Assembly (NCBI GenBank): GCA_016630955.3
Contig: CM049985.1
Coordinates: 1,984,001 to 2,048,000, forward strand
Direction of reading: 5' to 3'
DNA: 64,000 nucleotides
Source: Didymella arachidicola
Lineage: Eukaryota > Ascomycota > Dothideomycetes > Pleosporales > Didymellaceae
Part shown: positions 21,846 through 31,825 of the stretch, one piece after another
Layout of the letters: each line of letters begins with the position of its first letter
Numbering within the stretch: the stretch's first letter is position 1
Notes under the pieces: model-generated
The model's input: the letters and a program-made list of their open reading frames with translations, nothing else
What the model was told of the DNA's origin: nothing
Databases searched by the model: none
Made by a program: the position numbers and the translations under genes

Positions 21846-22928
21846 AGCTTGATGGCGATGGTGAGGATGTAAAGAAGTAGAATATCGCAATCTTAAGCAG
21901 GTGAGCGTGTCGGTGAGTATGAAACGAAGGTTGCTCAGATCTGCTTGTTGATGCTCTTCTCAAGTGAGCACACGACACCCCTTATATCTTCTGAGTATTG
22001 TCTCAATCTCGATATCGTGTCGCTTTTCCCCGAAGGCTATGGCATGCCACACAGCCTTACAATCATAGTGCTATCCCGAGCGATGCTCATTACGCCGCCA
22101 TGGGAGAACACTTGCAGCCTTAGGACGCGCCATACCATCAAGCCAAACAAACACTAACGTGTGGTTTGAAAGCCACTGATGGTATATTTCCATTCATAGG
22201 TCTTGCGTCGACACAGCCGGGAGTTACGACTACGAAGGCATGGCCATTCACCAAGGCTGTCTGGATCGCTATGCGTTACCAGCTCATCTTGTCCCACACA
22301 TCGTGTCTTAATCCATGGGTTTGTTTAGTCTTCGTGTAGGTCCAAGTGTCTTGACGTTGCTGGGCCAGCCCATGGGAGCGAATCACGTGCGTTCACCAAG
22401 AGCGTTAGCGATTCCAAGTCGCGCAGCGTCCAAGATCTGCTTGGCGATACACTCGAGCACAGCCAGGATGGTGACGTTTACAAAGGAGGCTGTCTTTTAG
22501 TGCGAGGATCCACACTACGATACTCGATTGGGATCTACAATTCCTATTGGTTCAGTGATCAAGTAGACACCTGCTTGCCACGCGAGCAGACGAAGCTGTT
22601 TCTATTCCTGTTCCGTCACAGCCTGAGTGCATGGACACTACATACCGCAAGTATGATTAGGTGTCTCATGGCGCTAGGAGACACGGCAAGAGAGGCTTGG
22701 GTTAGCTCTTTGTAGCAGTAGGTCACTGCAGTCCCGTGGAGACGATACAATCCGCCTCTTTGATGATCGTTTCCGAAACACTGCCACAAAACCTGATTAT
22801 CTATCACGAGATATCTCTTGATATATGGCAACGAGGAATCTACGGATCGTATTGGGTATTGATGCACACTCACATCGCAAATGCTCTCTTGCACGTTCGT
22901 TTCGCGCACCTCACGACACTCGTTTAAC
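21846..22928. other. Divergent intergenic region between glycerate kinase and MFS transporter
   Basis: About 1.1 kb shared upstream region. No gene recognised; short frames on both strands are unsupported. Confidence 0.5.
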
Positions 22929-24758
22929 ATGCGTCTTCCAGAGCGGCTCTACAGGGGAACTTCATCCAGCGACGATATTAGTCCTCGAGACTCACACGAG
23001 CTACCGAGGTTTTCCTTTGAAGGTGACGACAGACCGCTTGTTAGCACTGAGCGTCTTTTCAACCAGTGGACTGTAGACGAGGAGACATCATACAGTCACG
23101 GCTTCAATGCGATAGACAGTGCATCGAAATTAGAACAAGATATCATCGTAAGCAAGGGTGCACATCTATACGTACATAGCAACGCTGACGCGTGCTGCAG
23201 GTCACTTGGGATGGACCGAATGACCCTGCAAATCCGCTAAATTGGTCACAATCACGAAAAAGGATTGTTACAATGCTTGGTAGGTACAAGCAATGCAGGC
23301 AGCGCGTATCAGTGAACTAACTGTGGCTAGTATCTATGTTCACTTTCATCAGCCCCTTTTCGTCAACGATGATTGCACCGGTGCTGCCTACTATTGGAAA
23401 CGACTTCAATATTCCCGAAGGCTTCATGCGCCAACTAGTCATGACAATCTTCCTCCTCGGATATGCTCAAGGTCCTTTCGTCCTGGCACCGTTGAGTGAG
23501 ATCTATGGACGTGTGACAGTGCTGCAGTATGCCAACTTGATCTACCTCATATTCAACACCGCATGTGGATTTGCTCGGACGAAGCAACAGATACTTGCCT
23601 TCCGCTTTCTAGCGGGAATTGGTGGTGCAGCACCTCAAGCAGTATGACTATCACCACCCCCCAAATGCGAACATGACTAACTCACGCTCAGTTATGCAAC
23701 GGGGTTCTCGTCGATACATGGCGTAAAGAGGAGCGCGGCAAAGGCCAAGCAATTTATGGTATGCTTACTTGGATAAGCCCCTGCATAGCTCCCATCTGTG
23801 GAGCATACATCTCGCAAAGCGTCAGTTGGCGCTGGATATTCTGGGCAATCTCGATCTTTACCATGCTTGTCCAGATCACCGCACTTATCTTCCTCCACGA
23901 AACATTCGCTCCTACGATCTTGGCCAAGAAGGCAAACCAGATTAGGAAGGTCATTAAGGGCATCCGCCAGGATGTTGTCGTGCGTACGGAGTTCGAGACT
24001 GGCGATCGGTTCAGCAAGATCCTGCGCAAACGACTGGTTCTGCCTTTCATCATGATATTCACACATCCAGCAACGCAAGCGCCCTCAATATATCGTGCTT
24101 ACCTTTATGGAGTCATGTATCTCATGCTCTCAACGTTTCCTCTAGTCTTTGAAGAGGTGTATGACATGGATGTTGGTCCCGCTTCTCTCAACTATCTCTC
24201 CATGTGTTTCGGCTTCATGATTGGTCTGCAGATCTCACATCCACTCATGGATGGTGTAAGCACTCTCTATCCTAGCTTCAAGGGTTCAATCTGACATAAC
24301 CGCAGCTCTATGCCCGTCTGAAGACATACTACGGATTGGAAGAAGGCCTCCCTGAGTTCCGTGTCCCGCCAATGCTCATAGCTGGCATCCTCTGTCCTAT
24401 CGGCCTCTTCGTCTACGGCTGGACAGCACACTTCGGCGTACATTGGATTGCCCCCAACATCGGCTGCGTCATTGTAGCTATTGGCATGATCATTGGCTTT
24501 CAATGCAGTCAGGCATATACCACAGACGCGTATGAGGCGAAGTATGCTGCTTCCGCTGCAGCAGTAGGCGCATTCATGCGCACAATGTGTGGGTTCAGCT
24601 TTCCGCTGTTTGCAGTGCAGATGTATGAGACCTTGGGATTGGGCTGGGGGAACAGCCTCTTAGCGTTCATGACTCTGGGGCTTGCGCTCGTGAGCCCAGT
24701 GCTATTGTGGTTTTATGGGCCCAAGTTGAGGGCAATGAGCAACAGAGGTCTTTTGTAG
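22929..24758 (+). CDS. MFS transporter, DHA1 (drug/polyamine:H+ antiporter) type, 541 aa
   Basis: Five exons: 22929-23147, 23201-23279, 23331-23641, 23692-24255 and 24306-24758. The introns are 50-53 bp with standard borders. A hydrophilic N-terminus of about 75 residues ends in VTWDGPNDPANPLNWSQSRK, the signature preceding helix 1 in this family. About twelve membrane helices follow. The family motifs GYAQGPFVLAPLSEIYGR (helix 2 to loop) and FRFLAGIGGAAPQALCNGVL are clear, as is the central cytosolic loop between helices 6 and 7. Family role: proton-coupled export of amphipathic small molecules across the plasma membrane. The FAD monooxygenase starts 449 bp downstream on the same strand, so a joint role in handling an aromatic compound is possible but unproven. 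Confidence 0.92.
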
Positions 24759-25206
24759 GATGGCGATCAAAGTGGTCAGGGATGACGGCTAGTAATTGCA
24801 TACAACGATAGGCATTGTGCTGCAAGACAGACGTGTTTATTATCTGGTGTGTGCAACAAAGATCAGACCGCTCCCTCGATGCTGCGGACAGTGTCGCCGA
24901 TCTCGGACTTCAATCCAGTGTGCCTTATTTTCCCCCGCACTCCAAGGACTCACAGCCTCACACAATCTCCAGGAACCACAAACGGACCGAGCCGCTAATA
25001 TGAGCTTTGACAAGCGCTTCTGTCGGTAGCGTGGCGATCTGCTGAAGTTGTTCTGGGCCCGGCAAAACGTCTCGGTACTTGAATTTTGAGCGACCCTTTC
25101 TTCCAAGTTTCGGAACAACTTTGCGGAAGAGAGCCGTGGTCATCGTGAGTGCCTTCTTGTTTTCTGATAGTAATTGCTGTCTCCTCCATAGAAGCAATTG
25201 ATCAAG
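24759..25206. other. Short intergenic region between MFS and FAD monooxygenase
   Basis: Acts as the promoter of the monooxygenase gene. It also holds a short minus-strand open frame listed separately. Confidence 0.5.
24958..25143 (-). CDS. Possible 61-residue protein, unrecognised
   Basis: An ATG at 25143 opens a frame MTTALFRKVVPKLGRKGRSK... ending LWFLEIV. The composition looks protein-like: a basic N-terminus and an amphipathic middle with PGPEQLQQIATLPTEALVKA. There is no homology I recognise, and the frame starts only 64 bp from the divergent monooxygenase ATG. It may be a real small gene, the last exon of something longer, or chance. Confidence 0.25.
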   Translation of the reverse strand: MTTALFRKVVPKLGRKGRSKFKYRDVLPGPEQLQQIATLPTEALVKAHISGSVRLWFLEIV

Positions 25207-26553
25207 ATGCCGTACCTCAGCTCGCAACCTAAGATTTTGATCGCTGGTGCAGGCATTGGCGGTCTCACAGCCGCTCTCTCCTTGCACGCGGCAGGGTTCG
25301 CCGACATCCAATTGTTCGAAGCATCTTCCACTCTCACAACCCTCGGCGTCGGCATCAACGTGCAGCCTTCCGCCGTCCTCATCCTGCGAAACCTTGGTCT
25401 TTTGGAAGCTCTCGAGAAGACGGGCATACAAACAGCAGAGCTAAACTTTTACAATCGCCATGGCGACTCAATTCTCAGCGAGCCTCGAGGAAAACACGCT
25501 GGTTATGCAGTCCCGCAATTTTCGATTCATAGAGGAGAATTCCAGATGCTGCTCCTCAGCGCTGTCAAAGAGCGCCTCGGTGACGATGCAATACGTCTCA
25601 ATCACGCCTTGGCCAGTTTTGAGCAGAACGAAAAGAGCATAACAGCGCAGTTTTCGCAACGTCGCGATGGCGTACCCGCCGAGCTCTCTGGGATTTCTGC
25701 CGACATTTTGATCGCAGCTGACGGGATCAACTCAACTGCGCGACGAATTCTGTACCCCAAGGAAGGACCGCCAAGGTTTTCTGGACGCATGTTGTGGCGC
25801 GGTTGTCTGGAAAGGGAGCCGTACCTGACGGGTGCTTCCATGGTTTGGGCAGGCCACGCAGATCAAAAATTCATTGCGTACCCCATTTCACAACGCTCAG
25901 CAGATAAGGACAAGAGCCTAGTAAACTGGATTGCGGAACTGCGCATTCGAGGGAAGGACGATAAGGATCTGACACCGCCAAAGACCGACTGGACCAAAGC
26001 TGTCGACAAGAGCGTGTTCGAGAAACCTTTCGAGAGCTGGAAATGCGGTGGTCTCAAGATGAAGGACTTGATCGACAAGACAGACAAGGTGTTTGAGTTT
26101 CCCATGTCTGATCGCGATCCAGTCGAGCAGTGGTCATTTGGCAGACTCACGCTCCTTGGTGACGCAGCGCACGCCATGTACCCAATTGGATCAAATGGCG
26201 CATCGCAAGCCATCATCGACGCCGAAACATTGGCGAAACATCTTAAGTCCACAACAGAAGATGTGGTGGGCGCTTTAAAGGCTTACGAAACCGAGCGATT
26301 ACCTCCTACGGCGAAGATTGTGATGGCAAACCGGGCCAATGGTCCGGATCACGTTCTGCAGATGGCCGAAGAGAGAGCGCCAGATGGCTTCCAAAATGTC
26401 TACGATGTCATTCCAAAAGAAGAGCTGGAAGCTATTGGTACGGTCTACAAAAAAGTTGCCGGGTTCGAGATGGACAGCGTCAATACAAAGGCGAAAGAGA
26501 CAGATGGGGAATGCAATAGGCTACAGCTGAAGAGCCCTAAAGACTGGATATAG
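25207..26553 (+). CDS. FAD-dependent aromatic monooxygenase (PhzS / salicylate-hydroxylase superfamily), 448 aa
   Basis: Single exon; the ATG at 25207 immediately precedes MPYLSSQPKILIAG. A Rossmann motif GAGIGG lies at 14-19, the DG motif (AADGINSTARRIL) near 170, and the GD motif LLGDAAHAMYPIGSNGASQA near 315-335. All three define class A flavoprotein hydroxylases. The MYPIGSNGASQAIIDAE form resembles PhzS-like enzymes. These proteins use NAD(P)H and O2 to hydroxylate aromatic substrates in the cytosol; the substrate here is unknown. No N-terminal targeting signal is seen. The neighbouring MFS transporter on the same strand is consistent with detoxification, catabolism or a small biosynthetic pair. 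Confidence 0.93.
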   Translation: MPYLSSQPKILIAGAGIGGLTAALSLHAAGFADIQLFEASSTLTTLGVGINVQPSAVLILRNLGLLEALEKTGIQTAELNFYNRHGDSILSEPRGKHAGYAVPQFSIHRGEFQMLLLSAVKERLGDDAIRLNHALASFEQNEKSITAQFSQRRDGVPAELSGISADILIAADGINSTARRILYPKEGPPRFSGRMLWRGCLEREPYLTGASMVWAGHADQKFIAYPISQRSADKDKSLVNWIAELRIRGKDDKDLTPPKTDWTKAVDKSVFEKPFESWKCGGLKMKDLIDKTDKVFEFPMSDRDPVEQWSFGRLTLLGDAAHAMYPIGSNGASQAIIDAETLAKHLKSTTEDVVGALKAYETERLPPTAKIVMANRANGPDHVLQMAEERAPDGFQNVYDVIPKEELEAIGTVYKKVAGFEMDSVNTKAKETDGECNRLQLKSPKDWI

Positions 26554-27140
26554 CCCTGAACATCGTTTGCAAGGCTCAGATAGCAGCTGGGGCAAACCCA
26601 CCGCAATCGCCAACACGTCTGTACTACATCACATACCCAATTAGTCGTTCCTTGAGTCGGACCGTTCCCGAGTTTGTAACCGCTCCATGGCCACGTTAGT
26701 AATACGCACAACTGAGACTCAAACACCTGTGGCGTCCACCTTCTCATTGGCGTTGACGCCCAAAACGGTCGCATGTCCAATTGTGCGACCTGAGCCACCG
26801 CGATGACGCAGCTGACAACTCAAGACAGTCCATTTCCCATACTTGTGGAGATGCATTTCATGGATTGAATTCTGCTGCGGCCAGCGAGGGCGCTGAAACT
26901 ATCAAAGAAAGGTAATGAGGGCGTATCAAGATAAAGGGTGTGTGACAGGCACTTCATTGTTCGCCAACGTAGTACCGAGGGTATATGACCAGCGCACCTC
27001 TACATCTCTTCCTGCTGTAAAGCCTCGACACATCTTCCTGTGCCCACAGACGATACTTGTCTTGGCTGTAGATCTCCCACCTGCTTCGCACTCCTTACAT
27101 ACTTCGAGATCACCAAGACCGTTGGACTGTACCCCACAAG
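26554..27140. other. Intergenic, no gene seen
   Basis: 3' flank of the monooxygenase and 5' flank of the HD-like gene. The last 100 bases are C/T-rich on the plus strand, like many fungal leaders. Confidence 0.5.
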
Positions 27141-27977
27141 ATGCCGGGACTCGAATCTATGCGCCGCCGGCTCTCCAGCATCGCCAAACCTCACCCAAAC
27201 CCCACAACGCCTCCTTCACACACCCAGTCCGACAAGCGCCTACTTGATCCAGATTTCTTCAACATCGATGCTGAAGACCTGACATGGTTCCACAAGGTCA
27301 ACCTCGCTGTACGTCGCGACGTGAGCAAGTTGAGCATCGCGCACAACTACATGCACATCCAACGCGTCACCGTGGCCGCTTACCAACTCTACTGCACCGA
27401 CGCTTCGCAGATCTGGGCTCAAGGCATTGATCACCGCACCGTCGTTGTCGCAGCTATGGTATCTTCAATGGCCGCCGTATTGTATATGAAAGACCATGCC
27501 GAAAACCTGAAGGACTTTGGACCAAGAACACCAGATGGTCCTAATGCGATCCAAGCTATCCAGCATGATCTAATATTTGACTTTCTCCGACGGTTGGATT
27601 GTCCGCCTGACGTCGCAGGTCCGGCAGCGCTGATAGCAAGCTCAATCAGTTTCGAGTTGGAGTGCAACGATCAGGAGAAGGTCAAGGATGACTGTGAGGC
27701 GTACCCTGCGATGAGGTTCGTGCAAGATGCTGTAAGGCTGGATGAGCTGGGCTGTGTTGGCATTGCGAGGTTGGGTGCGATGAGCAAGACGACGATTCTG
27801 GAGGTGGTGAATAGGATGGACACGAGGCTTCGTCATTTCTCGGGATTGATGAAGACGAAGACGGGGAAGAAGGAGGCGGAAAGGAGGTGGGCGCAGATGC
27901 TGGAGTACAAGGAAGGCTTGTTGCTGCAGAGTGATTGCTCAGTTGGGCTTGAGGCGGGGAGGAGGAAGTCATCATAA
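27141..27977 (+). CDS. Degenerate HD-domain (YpgQ/YedJ-type phosphohydrolase-like) protein, 278 aa
   Basis: Single exon from the ATG at 27141. The fold signature of small HD phosphohydrolases is visible in order: AHNYMHIQRVTVAAYQLY (67-84), the helix IDHRTVVVAAM (96-106) and RFVQDAVRLDELGCVGIAR (192-210). In active relatives, as I know the family, these read SHDxxHxxRV, LAALLHDIGD and QDADRLDAIGAxGIAR. Here the metal-binding His-Asp pair is replaced by VSSM (107-110), and QDAD has become QDAV. The protein is therefore probably not a metal-dependent phosphohydrolase and may be a pseudoenzyme. The frame is intact over its full length, which argues against simple decay. A basic tail ends the protein. 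Confidence 0.7.
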   Translation: MPGLESMRRRLSSIAKPHPNPTTPPSHTQSDKRLLDPDFFNIDAEDLTWFHKVNLAVRRDVSKLSIAHNYMHIQRVTVAAYQLYCTDASQIWAQGIDHRTVVVAAMVSSMAAVLYMKDHAENLKDFGPRTPDGPNAIQAIQHDLIFDFLRRLDCPPDVAGPAALIASSISFELECNDQEKVKDDCEAYPAMRFVQDAVRLDELGCVGIARLGAMSKTTILEVVNRMDTRLRHFSGLMKTKTGKKEAERRWAQMLEYKEGLLLQSDCSVGLEAGRRKSS

Positions 27978-28105
27978 GGTTACACTTGAAGTCCAGACGA
28001 AGTAAACCTTTTCGCTCTTGCCGCATCCTAATTGTACCATGCATAGTCACACGGAAGATTGATCGATGGTTTGAAGTGCCTGTGTGATGGTCAAGCATAC
28101 GAGGC

Positions 28106-28517
28106 TCAGCCAAAGTCGATGCGTAGAATGGTCTGCAATAGATCTCGGATGGCGGAATCATGGTAGAAGTCACTTCTAGTAGCGTTGTGTCGTGCTATGC
28201 ACAGGAAATCGAACAGATTTGCGCGCACGAGAAATGGCTGGTCATTTGTGAGAATGGCCTTGTTGTCCAGATTCCCCTGAGCAGAGTCACTCAGATGCGG
28301 TGGTGAGACATCCCACACGTAGGAGAGGCACACGTAAGAACTCAGTCGAAGCATGCGAGATGCTGCATTGGAGGAGCCCTGCCAGAGAAAGCTCGGGTAG
28401 GAGATGTACGAGGCGGATGGAAGGCTGGTCGTGATTGAGCGGCTGATATTGAAACAGTCGCGGAGGATCGAGCTTGATCTCGTCTCGTGTCGGTACTTTA
28501 GTCGCGATGCGGTACAT
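28106..28517 (-). pseudogene. HET-domain relic (N-terminal fragment)
   Basis: Two overlapping minus-strand frames carry consecutive parts of a HET N-terminus. The first has FQYQPLNHDQPSIRLVHLLP and GLLQCSISHAS; after a one-base shift near 28350 come YVCLSYVW, ILTNDQPFLVRANLFDFL and ARHNATR. The sequence ends shortly after DLLQTILRIDFG, so the catalytic-like core and C-terminus are absent. The segment LFDFL..ARHNATR is shared with the HET gene at 45.4 kb, which indicates a common subfamily. It is a decayed fragment. Confidence 0.75.
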
Positions 28518-29748
28518 CGACAGAATCTCGATATGCTTCCGCCCAGGATTGAGCCTTCTCTTCTGACAACATCTTGAGGGTCTTCAGAGCCGGAGACTGA
28601 CTTAGTATAGTCATGTTGTCCAATGAGTAGAAGGTCAAGCGCTCTGTTACATGCACCCTGACAAAGTCAGTCACCAGTCAGAAAGCTTGTTTGTGACTTG
28701 AATCTCTCTGAGAAATCACCGGCGAACAAATGAGCTGAAATCACCTTAACTGTTTCCAAGAAATCGTGATGCGCAGAGCGACACATTGTCTAGGTTGCTA
28801 GGGGCCCTGCTACTGCACGTCTGACCTAAACTTAGACGAGTCCCAAACTGCAGTTGTTCATGGTGGAAGAAAGTGCTGGATGCCTCAGGTTGACGTTCGA
28901 ACGACGCGGACAAGGTGCATCAGGCTGAAGGTCAACGCGTGAGGCTGTGCATCTCCAGGCGTGAAACAAGTCACAGTCAGATCTTTCTTGTGAAACTTGT
29001 AATTCATCTGGTCGTTGCACTACGCTTCTCGATTGCACAAGGTGAGAGAGCAGCTGCACTCGCTGCGCGCCCGTCGCACCTCCGCGCACGTCCCATCTCG
29101 GCAGAACATCGGCCCGCTGTATGGCCCAAGCTTCCAGCCTCGCAGGTACTTAAACCGCCCATCCCCCTTCTTTCAGCGGCATACTTAGTACGATCTTCCC
29201 CCACCCCTACATTGTTCAACTGCTAACTATTGACAGCCTTCTTTGGATGACTGGGCTCAAGATTCCGGTTCATCTATCTTGATCAGCTGCATTGCACAGC
29301 GCGGACTGGTTGGGGTATGGCTTTCCTTCGGGGACGCCACAGGGGCAATTTTTGCTTGCTATCTCACTCTGTGGGCTTTTTCATTGATGCTGCTGTCTCG
29401 TAAGAGCGGTGGGTTGAGGAAGAAGATGATGTTGGTGTTGATTGTGGGAGATTGCGCGAAGAACGCGTGAGCTTGTGTGGTACGCGTTGTTCTTGTGATT
29501 GCTGTGCCCGTCTCTTGCGGGGGCTTTGACCTTCTGTTCCTATACTGCATGATGCCTCTAACCGTCTATGTGTCCAATTGCTTAGGCAGATTGTTTCTCT
29601 TTGGTGTTGCTGCGTCGAGTGGTTGTCGAGGGAGTGGTCGCTGTCTCCAACTGCAGCCTCTTGCCCTCAGGTCTAAGGACCTGCGCCCGCATGCTACCTT
29701 CTCGTAGCGAACTTGATGGCATAGTGAGTCTAACTTGGCCTGCGTGCT
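28518..29748. other. 1.2 kb without a supported gene
   Basis: Upstream part probably includes decayed HET flank. Plus-strand frames at 29243-29707 have hydrophobic stretches but start at non-ATG codons and show no family features, so I do not call them. Confidence 0.45.
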
Positions 29749-30315
29749 TCAACCTGCCTTGCCGGCGCCTTCCTGCTTGCTAGGCGTGTCTGCGCTCTTC
29801 CCAGCATCTTCAGCCCCAAGCTCGATATCGCCCTCAAGCTCACCACCCTCCTTGACCTCTTCAGCGCCCTCCTCACCTGCCTTCCCAGCCTCCAGCGCGC
29901 GGTATTTCCTGCGCTTCTTTTTATCACTACTAGCCTTCTTCTTGCTCTTCTCCCTCGCCTTAACTCTAGTACGCGCATCGTCTCCCAATTCATGCTCCTC
30001 GAGCCTATCCTGCAGTAGCTGCCTCGCAACCTTGCGATTGATTACCCGTGACCGTGTGTCTTGGTACTTAACAACGATGCCGGTGGGAATGTGCTTCAGT
30101 TGTACAGCGGACGAGGTCTTATTGATCTTCTGTCCGCCGGGACCAGAGCCTTTGAGGAAGTTCTCTATGATATCGGATTCGGGAATGATGCGCCGCGGTG
30201 GCATTTGCTTTGCGAGCTGGATGGCGCTGCTGTGGAGCGCATGGCGGAGGCTCTGCTGGAGGGCGTTGCGCGTGCGCAGGAGCGTGGTGACAGGGGCGAG
30301 GAAGGGCATCGCCAT
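29749..30315 (-). CDS. RSO55: Mitochondrial class I release-factor-like protein (RSO55/mtRF-R type), 188 aa
   Basis: Single exon. Residues 1-35 are basic with hydroxylated residues (TLLRTRNALQQSLRHALHSS), as expected for a mitochondrial presequence. The RF-1 domain begins at PPRRIIPESDI and contains the GGQ loop (GSGPGGQKINKTSSAVQL, GGQ at 60-62). A Lys/Arg-rich helix (TRVKAREKSKKKASSDKKKR) follows, then an acidic Gly/Glu tail. Small GGQ proteins lacking codon-recognition domains, such as yeast Rso55 and human C12orf65, rescue stalled mitochondrial ribosomes by peptidyl-tRNA hydrolysis. The length fits. It is divergent from the sphingolipid gene, with 270 bp between the starts. Confidence 0.92.
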   Translation of the reverse strand: MAMPFLAPVTTLLRTRNALQQSLRHALHSSAIQLAKQMPPRRIIPESDIIENFLKGSGPGGQKINKTSSAVQLKHIPTGIVVKYQDTRSRVINRKVARQLLQDRLEEHELGDDARTRVKAREKSKKKASSDKKKRRKYRALEAGKAGEEGAEEVKEGGELEGDIELGAEDAGKSADTPSKQEGAGKAG

Positions 30316-30585
30316 AGCGAAAAGACCGTAAAATTGTCACTGATACGAGGAATCCATTATTGTCGTGCAATTCCAGGCATGAACATGCTGCAGCTCCCGC
30401 TGTCCCCTACCAAACGACGCGCCCAATCCCCTCGCGCCTCATCCCCGGCTGTTCCGCGCCAAAAGCAAATGACATGACAGCGCCCATTCGTCCCTGAACC
30501 AACGACCGCAAACCACGAATTGACGCAATACCACGACATACCACACGTCTTTACACGCCTCGAGACCTTACATACGACTCGCTGC
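30316..30585. promoter_or_regulatory. Bidirectional promoter region between RSO55 and the SPT small subunit
   Basis: 270 bp separate the two divergent start codons and must hold both promoters. No TATA box is apparent. Confidence 0.5.
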
Positions 30586-31080
30586 ATGCCCGACTCCACG
30601 ACCCTCGCAACCGCGCTCCTTCTCACACTAGCCTCCGCGCTCCTAATCGCCGCAATGCTCTACCCGTCCGCCCTACTACGCTGGTTCCAGCGCAAACGCT
30701 ACCAATATGAAGTCACGTTCTCCCTGTATATGTTGACCTCAACCGAGAAGTTCATATTCAGTACGTCCTTCCCTTCAACCCTCCATCTCATCACCGCTGG
30801 CCCCCTATGCTCGTCTATACATCTTACGTCGAGGGGACATAGCAAAAGGACAACGCTAACGCAAACCACAGACTCGGTTTTATTTCTACTTCTAAGCTTG
30901 TTGATCATCGCCGCGTCCCTTTACCTCCCCGAGCACCTCAGCATCATTGCGAGCCGCATCTTCTACTACTACAGCGGTAATGAGAACGCGCACTCGCTCG
31001 CGCAGAAAGCTGTTGGCGAGCCGGCACACATCCATGGCGCGGGGTTGGCGGGGAACGGGAGGGGGTTCATGGAGCCGTGA
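30586..31080 (+). CDS. Serine palmitoyltransferase small-subunit-like membrane protein, 127 aa
   Basis: Exons 30586-30760 and 30872-31080; a 111 bp intron (GTACGT...CACAG). Splicing creates YQYEVTFSLYMLTSTEKFIF|NSVLFLLLSLLII. This aligns by eye with the core of ssSPT subunits: Y-x-Y near the membrane, a short LYML helix, the E-x-x-x-FNS turn, a second helix, then a LPEH-type segment. An N-terminal hydrophobic helix (LATALLLTLASALLIAAML) is extra. Small subunits bind the LCB1/LCB2 dimer in the ER and stimulate the first step of sphingolipid synthesis. The family call rests on motif similarity; the C-terminal Gly-rich tail is not conserved in ones I know. Confidence 0.75.
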   Translation: MPDSTTLATALLLTLASALLIAAMLYPSALLRWFQRKRYQYEVTFSLYMLTSTEKFIFSTSFPSTLHLITAGPLCSSIHLTSRGHSKRTTLTQTTDSVLFLLLSLLIIAASLYLPEHLSIIASRIFYYYSGNENAHSLAQKAVGEPAHIHGAGLAGNGRGFMEP

Positions 31081-31825
31081 GACCAGTCAAGCATGAGGAT
31101 ATCCAAGGATTGGGTTGTTAGCATGAACAGCTGGCGAGGGTGAAGTTAGCCGTTTGCACGGACTGGATCAGGTCGATTGCTGCTTCAAACTGCAAAGGAT
31201 TTGACAAGTAGAGGATGGAATGATAGCATGGGAGGCGTTAGTACGGCGTTGTTGATGACTGCTCGTCATGAAATTACAGCTCCTCAGACACATAGCCGCG
31301 ATAGATACCACGTAATTGTAATACTTCGACAAGAGGCAACGACTGTGCTCAGAGGCATTGATGGTAGAGGCACACAACTCCAGTACTACCAATATGGGCA
31401 GCGAGGTACAGGATCCCTTGTTCAACGATATATTCACCGCCATTTTTACCTCAATGCTTTGGGAGGAGGAACGGGCCGAGCATGATGGTAGCATAGCGTC
31501 GATAACCGAGAGGTATGCAGGGCTCGAAAGACAGCAGGCAGCATGGACTAGATCAGGGAACGGTTTAGCCGTTCCTCAGAATGTCATACAGGCGATGTAA
31601 AAAAAAACTATATACCGCAGCTAGAGAATGTTCGCCGAGGAGACCGAACAGCTACCACCCAATGCATATGCTTCTGCAAAAAAATGTGCAGACATCGACT
31701 CAGTAAATAAATACAGAGTAGGGATAGATGGTCATGACATCGTGAGTAGGGAGTATGAGATCGGACAGAACCGAGAGAGAAAGTACCTAAATGACCAAAT
31801 CGTACGTAAGTTCCTATTGATGGCA
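31081..31825. other. Intergenic, no gene seen
   Basis: Convergent side of the SPT small subunit and the unknown protein at 31.8 kb. A plus-strand 102-codon frame at 31177 is unsupported. Confidence 0.5.

Noticed and set aside
22929..27977. Secondary-metabolite gene cluster around the MFS and monooxygenase genes
   Set aside because: No synthase, terpene cyclase, peptide synthetase or pathway regulator is present.
27682..28173. 163-codon minus-strand Ser/Pro-rich frame
   Set aside because: Mostly antisense to the HD-like gene; the bias comes from the opposite strand's codon use.
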